Shown: piece after piece, positions 1 to 5,561 of the stretch
How positions within the stretch are numbered: position 1 is the stretch's first letter
How the letters are laid out: each line of letters starts with the position of its first letter
NCBI GenBank assembly: GCA_019247135.1
Contig: JAFAPL010000748.1
Coordinates: 1-6,771, forward strand
DNA from: Chloroflexota bacterium
GTDB taxonomy: Bacteria; Chloroflexota; UBA6077; CF-72
DNA length: 6,771 nt
Direction: 5' to 3'
The notes under the pieces: model-generated
Database searches by the model: none
What the model was told of the DNA's origin: nothing
What the model saw: only the letters and a program-made list of their open reading frames with translations
Made by a program: the position numbers and the translations under genes

Positions 1-378
1 ATTCATTTTCAAGGATTCCGTTATCTGGATACCACGCTTGCGGCCTACGTCGGTGAGGACGTCACCATCCGCTATGACCCGCGCGACATGGCTGAAGTGC
101 GGGTCTTCTTCAATGACCAATTCTTGTGTCGCGCGATCAATCCCGAACTGGCTGGCGAGACGATCGCCCTCAAGGACATTATTCGGGCGCGCAACCAACA
201 CCGCCGCCAACTTCGTACGACGCTGGCTGATCGAGAGGCGACCATCGAAGCACTCCTCGCCTTGCGACGCGGCTCGGAGTTGGTGGCCACAGAGCCGTTG
301 CTGCCGGATTCCGAGACGTCTTCCCAGATGTCAGTCCCAGCACGACCGCGCTTGAAGCGGTTCTTCAACGACGAGTGA
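1..378 (+). CDS. Mu/TniA-type transposase, C-terminal fragment (5' truncated by window edge)
   Basis: The frame is open from base 1 to the TGA at 376-378 and gives 125 residues, so the N-terminus and the DDE catalytic core lie outside the window. The visible part matches the style of the Mu transposase C-terminal beta-barrel domain: a 'TLAAYVGEDVTIRYDPRD' stretch, then a strand with 'AEVRVFF', then 'FLCRAINPELAGETI' and a basic helix rich in Arg. In this family the domain follows the integrase core and helps assemble the transpososome on the element ends. The next gene encodes an AAA+ ATPase whose GTG start overlaps this stop by 4 nt, the usual pairing of transposase and target-selection ATPase in Mu, Tn7 and Tn5053-like elements. 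An IS21 IstA is a less good fit because of this C-terminal domain. The fragment itself shows no damage. Confidence 0.85.
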   Translation: MHFQGFRYLDTTLAAYVGEDVTIRYDPRDMAEVRVFFNDQFLCRAINPELAGETIALKDIIRARNQHRRQLRTTLADREATIEALLALRRGSELVATEPLLPDSETSSQMSVPARPRLKRFFNDE

Positions 379-1194
379 CGGACGAAGCTGCGGCATCGGC
401 GGCGGACCAGTTCATCATCACCAGAGAGCATCGGTCGCTTTGTCGAGTTCTGCGAGAGTTGTCGGCAGGCCCGCTACATCGGGCTGTGCTACGGCGTGCC
501 TGGGGTGGGCAAGACGATGTCGGCACGCGAGTATGCCCACTGGAACGAGTTGGAGTCAGTCCTGGGTCCTGCTCCGTATCGACGCGGGGGTCCGCCGCCG
601 CGAGACAGCGGCCCGTGGCAGACGGTGCTGTACACGCCAGGCGTCGTCAACACGCCACGTACGGTTCAACGGGACGTCGATCACCTGTGGGGACGCGTCT
701 TCAGCCTGGCCGCCGGCTCCTCCTGGTACGCAGACCGAGATGTCAATCCCGATCCGCGTCCGCCAGACCTGGTCATCGTTGACGAGGCGGATCGCCTGAA
801 GACCGCCAGTCTCGAGCAACTGCGGGATCTGTACGACCGACGCAACATCGGACTGGTTCTGATTGGCATGCCGGGCTTGCAGAAGCGACTGGCCCGCTAT
901 GCACAGTTCTCCTCACGTGTTGGATTCGTCCACCAGTACCAGCCCTTGAGCGGCCGCGAATTGCAGCAGGTCATCGAACACGAGTGTGTCCAGCTGCGAC
1001 TACAGCCACCGCTGACGCACAACACGGATGCCGCGGTCGTCAACGCCATCGCTCGCGTAACTGGCGGGAACTTTCGTCTGGTGGATCGACTGTTTGTCGA
1101 AATTCAGCGTGTCATGGCCGCGAACAATCTGTCGACGCTGACCACCGAGGTCGTCGCCTTCGTTCGCGAAAGCCTCGCGGTCGGGACAACCTGA
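375..1194 (+). pseudogene. MuB/TniB-like AAA+ transposition ATPase, frameshifted near its start
   Basis: This is the ATP-dependent target-selection partner of the transposase. The natural start is GTG at 375, overlapping the transposase stop (GTGA). That frame reads 'MTDEAAASAADQFIITREHR' up to 434. The homologous continuation 'RFVEFCESCRQARYIGLCYG' lies in the next frame from 436, so one extra base (T435 or a neighbour) breaks the gene. Removing it gives about 272 residues. Walker A GVPGVGKT is then at about residues 40-47, Walker B LVIVDEAD at 132-139, and a sensor-1-like strand ending in IGMPG at 163-167. The first in-frame GTG/ATG/TTG after the shift is at 496, inside Walker A, so it cannot be the real start. 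The rest is open to the TGA at 1192-1194. The shift could be a true mutation, a sequencing error or, less likely, programmed frameshifting. Confidence 0.82.
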
Positions 1195-1218
1195 ACCTCA
1201 GCCGACACCCTGCAATCG

Positions 1219-1266
1219 CCGCCACAAATCGATCAAGAAGCCCGCCAAAGATCGATCAAAGTTACA
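1219..1266 (+). repeat. Predicted right end of the transposon with two transposase-binding repeats
   Basis: Two 19-nt direct repeats, 1219-1237 and 1242-1260, match at 16 of 19 positions (CCGCCAAAGATCGATCAAA for the second) and start 23 nt apart. They are followed by GTT and ACA (1264-1266). Read inward on the - strand this is TGT, AAC, then repeat, repeat. A terminal TGT/ACA with repeated binding sites about two helical turns apart is the known layout of Mu, Tn7 and Tn5053-type ends. The position, 25 nt after the ATPase stop, fits. The left end is outside the window, so the exact terminus and target duplication are inferred. Confidence 0.6.
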
Positions 1267-1272
1267 ACTTTG
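1257..1272. repeat. 16-bp inverted repeat across the predicted transposon terminus
   Basis: CAAAGTT (1257-1263) and AACTTTG (1266-1272) are perfect 7-bp arms with a 2-nt centre. The palindrome spans the predicted terminus, so half would belong to the element and half to the flank. It may be chance, a target preference, or a sign that the true end lies a few bases further on. Confidence 0.4.
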
Positions 1273-1509
1273 GCCGGTAAGTACGGCTCGTCGGCGTCAA
1301 AGGCGGCCCGCAAATACGAAGCGAGTGTCGAGACTCCCAACGGGCCGCGCAGATGCTTTCAGGTCAGTGTGGAGTGCGCCGATGAACTCACGACGACCAC
1401 GCTCGCGCGGAAGGGTGGTACGTGGCCGCCGTCGCCAGGAGCGGCGGCCAGCAACCAACCCCGCCTTCCACCAGGCAATCATGGACATCGTCGACAACCG
1501 GTTGTGTGA
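1270..1509 (+). pseudogene. Possible remnant of a tyrosine-recombinase arm-binding domain
   Basis: The open frame from a TTG at 1270 gives 79 residues. Residues about 15-50 contain 'RKYEASVETPNGPRRCFQVS' followed by 'VECADELTTTTLARKGG'. That order recalls the N-terminal arm-binding domain of phage-type integrases, where a strand like 'RWxAxVxxPNGxRR' is followed by 'TRxEAxEKLxxALAxxDGG'. The resemblance is by eye only. Nothing like a core-binding or catalytic domain follows, and after about residue 52 the sequence becomes proline-rich and unlikely to be coding. There is no ribosome-binding site before the TTG, and the frame runs open back through the predicted transposon end to the ATPase stop. 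If real, it is a broken fragment cut by the transposon; it could equally be a chance ORF. Confidence 0.2.
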
Positions 1510-1514
1510 CACAC
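1494..1514. repeat. Two overlapping palindromes
   Basis: ACAACCGGTTGT (1494-1505) is a perfect 12-bp palindrome. It overlaps GTGTGACACAC (1504-1514), two 5-bp arms around one A. Such paired symmetry is typical of operators or recombination sites, but no neighbouring intact gene explains it. Confidence 0.35.
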
Positions 1515-1614
1515 GCCGCCGGAAACCCGCCGAACTCGAGCGGCTGGTGGCCGGGGCACACGCTGGACGACGCCCGTCGGCTCATCCGATGCCTCGTCTC
1601 AACGGAGATCTCCG

Positions 1615-1788
1615 ATGTCCTCCCACTGCCACAGGTCGGGCAACATCTGCTGGCCCAAACTGCAGCTGGTGCAGCAGCAGATCGCGGCCAGCGAGACGCG
1701 AGCGTGTTCGGCCGTGCGCCGCATGGCGCACGCCGAACACGGCTTCGGCGAAGAGCTTCGAAGCTTATCGCCAATCACCCACCGGTGA
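1615..1788 (+). CDS. Possible small ORF of 57 aa, unknown
   Basis: ATG at 1615 has a GGAG at 1604-1607, a good 7-nt spacing, and the frame runs to a TGA at 1786-1788. The product begins MSSHCHRSGNICWPK, has four Cys in all and a Gln-rich helix-like middle (LQLVQQQIAA). I recognise no family. The frame covers the whole strong hairpin at 1703-1741 and overlaps the 3' end of the convergent cysteine-rich gene by 14 nt. That argues that part of it is constrained by the hairpin instead. The short length and the overlap make a chance ORF quite possible. Confidence 0.2.
   Translation: MSSHCHRSGNICWPKLQLVQQQIAASETRACSAVRRMAHAEHGFGEELRSLSPITHR
1703..1741. terminator. Strong hairpin downstream of the cysteine-rich gene
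   Basis: Arms 1703-1720 and 1725-1741 pair over 17 bp with a single bulged base, closing a 4-nt GCAT loop. It lies 34 nt beyond the stop of the - strand cysteine-rich gene, where an operon terminator is expected. No T-run follows on either strand, so it would be a U-less terminator or an mRNA 3'-protecting stem. Confidence 0.5.
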
Positions 1789-2704
1789 GCGATACTCCGC
1801 CTTCACCTATCGCTCTGACTGCGGCGGCGGTGGCACTGGCTGCAGGTGTCGGGCAGAGGTTCACGCAGGCCCCGGCACCGCAGCATTGAGTGATGCACAC
1901 CTGCCCTGCAGCGCATTGCGCGGTGCTGGAGCACGGTTTACCGCAGGATTGGGCGTCGTTCACACACGCCGCTACGCCCTCGGTGGTCGGGAGGCAATCG
2001 CAGCGCGCCGGACCACTGCCACACTGAACGTGTGTGCAAACGCCGGGCGGATTCGGACAGATTTGACCTGGTTCGCATCGGCAGGTGGTCGGATTCAGGA
2101 TCAGCCCGCCGGTGCAGTTGCTGACGCAGGTCCCCTTGCACAACTGGGTGCCGGTCGGGCAGGCGCAGGTACAGGTGGTGGGATCGAGCACCTCACCGTC
2201 CGGGCAGGTCGGCACACACTTGCCCTGGCACAGCACGAAGCCAGCGTTGCAGACGAAGCCGCACTTGCCGTTGGTGCAAACCGCGCTCGCGTTGGCCGGC
2301 GCCTTGCAGGCGTTTCCGCAGGTGCCGCAGTTCGTAACATCCGACTGCAGGTTGACACAGGTGGCGTTGCCACAGCAGGTGGGCGACGCCACCGTGCAGC
2401 AAGTGACACTGCTCGTGCCCACGCCACACACATCGGGGTGACCCGCCGTGGCGGCGGGGCCGCAGGTGTAGCACAGGCCCTGCTGCTGTGCGGCATCGCT
2501 CTTGCACTCGCCGCGTCCTGGGCCAGGCGGCTCGACGTCGTCGCAGAAGTGGGCACAGTCGGCGTTGCCGTCAGCCAGGACCGGCCGTGGTGGGGCAGCC
2601 ACCAGGGTGCCCAGCACAGCGCCCCCAATCGCCCTGAGCACGCCGCGCCGCGAGGCACCCGCCGCCACGGTGCGGGCTAGGTCATCAAATGGATGGTCGC
2701 TCAT
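1775..2704 (-). CDS. Predicted Tat-exported cysteine-rich protein (42 Cys)
   Basis: 309 residues. The N-terminus has a short FDDLARTVA segment, a twin-arginine motif ASRRGVLR (R19-R20) and a hydrophobic stretch, then a probable cleavage after VLA (about residue 44). This suggests export in folded or partly folded form by Tat. The mature part contains 42 cysteines between residues 50 and 284 and none in the signal. Residues about 116-133 carry the 'CVNLQSDVTNCGTCGNAC' pattern, known from many cysteine-rich exported proteins of Chloroflexota and myxobacteria with no established function. Residues 158-180 and 188-210 are a tandem duplication with period 30, each ending in (D/N)PTTCxC. The tail (from 285) is Ala/Gly-rich. 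AGGAGG lies 5 nt before the ATG (complement of 2710-2715). It is the last of three same-strand genes. The presumed role is an extracellular or surface disulfide-stabilised protein; a metal-binding role is possible but no specific site is visible. Confidence 0.85.
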   Translation of the reverse strand: MSDHPFDDLARTVAAGASRRGVLRAIGGAVLGTLVAAPPRPVLADGNADCAHFCDDVEPPGPGRGECKSDAAQQQGLCYTCGPAATAGHPDVCGVGTSSVTCCTVASPTCCGNATCVNLQSDVTNCGTCGNACKAPANASAVCTNGKCGFVCNAGFVLCQGKCVPTCPDGEVLDPTTCTCACPTGTQLCKGTCVSNCTGGLILNPTTCRCEPGQICPNPPGVCTHVQCGSGPARCDCLPTTEGVAACVNDAQSCGKPCSSTAQCAAGQVCITQCCGAGACVNLCPTPAASATAAAVRAIGEGGVSLTGG

Positions 2705-2709
2705 GGCCG

Positions 2710-2715
2710 CCTCCT
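2710..2715 (-). promoter_or_regulatory. Consensus ribosome-binding site of the cysteine-rich gene
   Basis: The complement reads AGGAGG, 5 nt before the ATG at 2704. It fixes the start and suggests strong translation compared with the weaker site before the LuxR-like gene. Confidence 0.8.
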
Positions 2716-2807
2716 GCTTCGCGGGCGGGCGTGTCGCCCAGTCGGGCCTCCCGCCATATCACCGCCCACGCTAGCAGCCGGGCGGCCTGGCGAGCCTCAC
2801 GAGAACT

Positions 2808-2886
2808 AGCTACTTCTGAGGCGCGGGGCTAGCTATCTTTGCGCCGGTCGCCGGAGCTATCTACGGCAATAGAGAGAACTATCTAC
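2808..2886. repeat. Four evenly spaced TATCTA-like boxes between luxR-like and cysteine-rich genes
   Basis: On the + strand the boxes are AGCTACTTC (from 2808), AGCTATCTTT (2831-2840), AGCTATCTAC (2855-2864) and AACTATCTAC (2877-2886). Starts are 23, 24 and 22 nt apart, about two helical turns. On the transcribed strand the best copies read GTAGATAG(C/T)T. The last box includes the stop codon of the LuxR-like gene. The even spacing on one DNA face in the leader of the cysteine-rich gene suggests operator sites, plausibly for the adjacent LuxR-type protein. That link is inference; binding is not shown. Confidence 0.5.
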
Positions 2887-3413
2887 GACTCCACCTGCTT
2901 GCGGGGCAGGGAGCTCTGGTCGTCCGCGGCCTGGGTGGCCACCCAGGCCGCAATCTGCGTCCGCGAGGTCAGGCCCAGCTTGGTCAGCAGGTTGCGCACG
3001 TGGGCGTGCACCGTATGGTCCGAGAGCACCAGGGCCGCGGCCATCTCACGGTCCTTCAAGCCCTGCCCGATCAGGGCCGCGATCTGCTGCTCGCGGGCGG
3101 TGAGCGGCTGCGCCCCCTGCCGCCGCCCCGAGCGACCCGTCCGAGCAGGCCGGGGGTCGTCGAGCGTGGCCGGGGCCGCCGGCGGGTGCTCCCAGCCACA
3201 GATACCCTGCCAGACACCCTGGCCATCCCTGCCCACTGTGGGCGTGGGCAGGTCCGGATAGGCGCACGTGCCATTGACATCCGCTGGCCCGGTCACGGCA
3301 CCCGGCGCGGGTTGTGCCGGCGGCCCGGCCTGGGCGCGCGGCTCAGCGCATGCGTCCTGACGGAGCGTGCGGGCCAGCGTCCGCGTCAGCCGATCGAACC
3401 GTTGCGGGTCCAT
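2883..3413 (-). CDS. Small LuxR-type HTH transcriptional regulator with FDxLxR N-terminus
   Basis: 176 residues. The C-terminal part (about 104-160) is a clear LuxR/GerE helix-turn-helix: LTAREQQIAALIGQG, then DREMAAALVLSDHTVHAHVR with the recognition helix at about 131-147, then LLTKLGLTSRTQIAAW. There is no receiver or autoinducer domain. The N-terminal 100 residues are Pro/Ala-rich and carry three cysteines (C22, C50, C72), the latter two in 'NGTCAYPDLP' and 'QGICGWEHPP'. The first 14 residues, MDPQRFDRLTRTLA, match the start of the downstream exported protein (F6, D7, L9, R11, T12, A14) but no twin-arginine signal follows, so it is presumably cytoplasmic. Its start lies 14 nt after the stop of the MauE-thioredoxin gene, implying cotranscription; a GGGGG stretch before the ATG is a possible weak ribosome-binding site. 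It may control the operon, perhaps with redox input through its cysteines; that part is speculative. Confidence 0.85.
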   Translation of the reverse strand: MDPQRFDRLTRTLARTLRQDACAEPRAQAGPPAQPAPGAVTGPADVNGTCAYPDLPTPTVGRDGQGVWQGICGWEHPPAAPATLDDPRPARTGRSGRRQGAQPLTAREQQIAALIGQGLKDREMAAALVLSDHTVHAHVRNLLTKLGLTSRTQIAAWVATQAADDQSSLPRKQVES

Positions 3414-3427
3414 GGGCGTACCCCCGC

Positions 3428-5041
3428 TCAGGCGCGCGGTGCGGGCACGGTGTGGGCCTGGCCATTGGGCGGGCTCGGCGCGCCGCCCAGCAACGGCCAG
3501 ACGCCGGGTGCGCCTACACCCACCGCTGATGCAATCCGACCCTCGGCATCGACCAGCAGCGCCGAGGGGGTGCCGTTGACCCCGAAGCGCAGCCCCACGC
3601 TGAAGTTCGGGTCCAACAGCACCGGTGACTTGATGCCCTGCGCCCGGTTGGCCTCGGCCGTGCCGGTCGAGATCACCAGCAGTTTCGGTGCGCGAGGGGG
3701 TGGGCTGGCCTCACACAGCTTGAGATCGGGAAGCATCTGCTGGCAGAAGCCGCAGCCCGGGTTCCAAAACAGCACCAGCATCCGCTGTCCATGGAACTGC
3801 GCTAGGTCCACGGTCTTACCGTCCAGGCCGGGCAGCTGCAGCGCCGGCGCCGGCGTGCCCACCTCTGCCCCAGCGGATAGCGCGGGCGCGGGGGCTGCTG
3901 CGCCATGGTCCTGCCCACAGTGCGGGCACTTGCCGTTGGCCGACGGCGCCCCGTTCGGCACCACCGGCACCGGCACCGCACCTGCCTCCGCAGGGCTGCC
4001 CAGCGCACTGGCCACCAGGGCGCGGATGGCCTCGGCCCCAGCGCCCAGCAGGTTGCCGATCCGCCCGTCCGGATGCACCAGCACCGCGCTGGGCGTGCCG
4101 TAGACCTGGTACTGCTCGGCCACCTCGCGGTCCTGCTGCAGCAACACGCGGCTGATGCCGTGCTCGACGCTCTTGGGTCGGTTAGCTTCCACCGTGCCCC
4201 GGCTGATGACCGCCACCGTGAGCTGCCGGGCCTGCTCGCGTTGCCAGCGGCCCACCTCCGGCAGCAGTGCGTTGCATGGCCCACAGTCCGGGTCCATGAA
4301 CACCAGCAGCACTGGCTGACCGGTTGCCCGCAAGGCACCGAGGGTCAGCGTCTCACCGTACAGCCCGGGCAGGCTGAAGTCGGGGGCCACGCTGCCCACC
4401 GGTAGTCCCAGCGCCGGCGGCGCGGGTGGGACGGCAGCGGGCACAGGCGCACCGGTGTCCAGCCTGGCCTCTAGCGCATCCAGCTTGACCAGCAGCCGCC
4501 CGTTCTGGGCCACCAGTTGCACCAGCAGCCACGCTTCAAGGGCCAGCAGCCCCAGGACCAGCAGGCCACCGAGCAGCACGGCCAGCTCGCCCGGTGCGAG
4601 CCCGCCGATCCAGCCCAGGGCGCTTGGGCCGACGCCGAAACCTGCCGCGCCGCTGAAGACCACCCCACCAGCCACGATGGCCAGGACCAGGTTGCGGACC
4701 AGCGTCGGCCCGCCGACCGGAGCCGAGTGCAGTTGCCCGAAGCAGTGACAAGATGGCCGCCGCCCACGCAGCAGGCTCACGCTCATTCCAACCACGAACA
4801 GTAGCAGCAACGCCACCGCCGCCACGGCGGCCCACCAGGCAGAAACCGCCGGCAGCAGCGCAACGGCGATGCCGAGCTCGCCCAGCGGCAGCAGCACGCC
4901 CACCGTGCTGGCCAGCAAGCCGGGCAAGCCAAAGTCGCGCAGCGCGCGCTGCGATCCCGCGCGATCGGCGAGTTTCGCCAGGCCGGCCACGGCAAACACC
5001 AGCGCCAGCACCATACGTGCGGCCAGAAGCACTATATCCAT
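3428..5041 (-). CDS. MauE/DoxX-like membrane protein fused to two thioredoxin-fold domains
   Basis: 537 residues. Residues 1-178 are a MauE-like membrane domain with hydrophobic segments at about 3-22, 43-64, 67-88, 115-136 and 153-178, and the typical CHCFG motif (C98, C100). MauE in methylamine utilisation supports disulfide formation in the small dehydrogenase subunit. After a Pro/Ala linker come two TlpA/AhpC-type thioredoxin folds. The first (about 212-348) has CGPC (C253, C256) and the cis-proline loop GTPSA at 315-319. The second (about 393-520) has CGFC (C430, C433) and NGTPSA at 490-495. Between them is KCPHCGQDHG (C372, C375), a lone CxxC that could be redox-active or bind metal. 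With five segments and N-in topology the thioredoxin domains would face outside. A GGAGG 4 nt before the ATG supports this start. It is first in the operon with the LuxR-like and cysteine-rich genes, so I infer a role in oxidation or isomerisation of extracytoplasmic thiols. Confidence 0.87.
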   Translation of the reverse strand: MDIVLLAARMVLALVFAVAGLAKLADRAGSQRALRDFGLPGLLASTVGVLLPLGELGIAVALLPAVSAWWAAVAAVALLLLFVVGMSVSLLRGRRPSCHCFGQLHSAPVGGPTLVRNLVLAIVAGGVVFSGAAGFGVGPSALGWIGGLAPGELAVLLGGLLVLGLLALEAWLLVQLVAQNGRLLVKLDALEARLDTGAPVPAAVPPAPPALGLPVGSVAPDFSLPGLYGETLTLGALRATGQPVLLVFMDPDCGPCNALLPEVGRWQREQARQLTVAVISRGTVEANRPKSVEHGISRVLLQQDREVAEQYQVYGTPSAVLVHPDGRIGNLLGAGAEAIRALVASALGSPAEAGAVPVPVVPNGAPSANGKCPHCGQDHGAAAPAPALSAGAEVGTPAPALQLPGLDGKTVDLAQFHGQRMLVLFWNPGCGFCQQMLPDLKLCEASPPPRAPKLLVISTGTAEANRAQGIKSPVLLDPNFSVGLRFGVNGTPSALLVDAEGRIASAVGVGAPGVWPLLGGAPSPPNGQAHTVPAPRA

Positions 5042-5561
5042 GTCTCCTCCCCCTGTGAGGCTGCGGCTTGGCGCTCCCCCGTCGACGCGCTTAGGCTAAC
5101 GCGCCTGTCGGCCGGTCAGCCTCCCCGGAATGCCACGAGATTACTCCGCCCTGCGGTGCTGTCAATCCACCCGCGCGTGGAGGCGCAGCGCATACCGAAA
5201 CTCCTACGCGATCGCTGGATACGACTTGTAATGCTGCATCGTGACGATGGTCCGCCCCACCGTCTTGACTGCCTGCGAGGTCCCACCTGAAGCGCACAGC
5301 ACGACCTACCGCCTCGCGCCTGATTATCTCGATGGAATCGATCCCGACGCCGTCGGGGCCTCGACACGCGCGAGCCCACTGTTCGCCGACGCAGCTTGGG
5401 CTTCATCGCCGCCGTCGATGACCTGCGAAAGCGGTCCGATTCGCTCGGCTATGACGCCATGGCCCCCGCGTACGCGCGCTCGGCTCGTCCTCCGCCTGGC
5501 CATCGCGCGTCGCGCCGCCTGCGGGCTCATTCTCGTGCGCAAGAGCAGGTCGCTCGAGCGC
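5042..5561. other. Gap between operon and sulfotransferase remnant
   Basis: The first 120 nt hold the ribosome-binding site and candidate promoter of the - strand operon. The remainder (about 5170-5560) should encode the N-terminal third of the sulfotransferase, but none of the three + frames shows the expected early motifs, and frames are interrupted or unlikely to be coding. It is either heavily decayed coding sequence or an unrelated sequence joined to the remnant. Confidence 0.4.
5138..5165 (-). promoter_or_regulatory. Candidate sigma70-type promoter of the three-gene operon
   Basis: On the - strand a perfect TTGACA (complement of 5160-5165) is followed after 16 nt by TAATCT (complement of 5138-5143), which is only a half match to TATAAT. 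Transcription would begin near 5131, about 90 nt before the MauE-thioredoxin ATG. No other good pair was seen in this gap. Confidence 0.4.

Larger units (their letters stand above)
1267..1774. other. Stretch between transposon end and cysteine-rich gene, no convincing intact gene
   Basis: About 500 nt between the predicted transposon end and the stop of the - strand cysteine-rich gene. No open frame here has a recognisable complete product. It holds a possible integrase N-terminal remnant (1270-1509), two overlapping palindromes (1494-1514), a weak small ORF (from 1615) and a strong hairpin (1703-1741). It reads like decayed mobile-element flank. Confidence 0.5.

Noticed and set aside
496..1194. 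ATPase gene starting at GTG 496
   Set aside because: This start falls within the Walker A motif and would remove the P-loop Gly and all N-terminal sequence; the true start is at 375 with a frameshift in between.
375..1194. IS21 IstB identity for the ATPase
   Set aside because: The start overlap and P-loop would fit, but the transposase ends in a Mu-type C-terminal domain, which favours the Mu/TniA-TniB group.
1325..2680. 451-residue + strand open frame
   Set aside because: It lies opposite the cysteine-rich gene, which has a Tat signal, a consensus ribosome-binding site and a regular cysteine pattern. The + frame product is Ala/Arg/Gly-rich with no family features, a mirror effect of high GC.
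2808..2886. CRISPR-like array
   Set aside because: The repeated box is only about 10 nt, imperfect, in four copies with spacers of about 13 nt, which suits operators and not CRISPR repeats.
3000..4103. 367-residue + strand open frame
   Set aside because: It runs opposite the MauE-thioredoxin and LuxR-like genes, whose motifs are unmistakable; the product is low-complexity.
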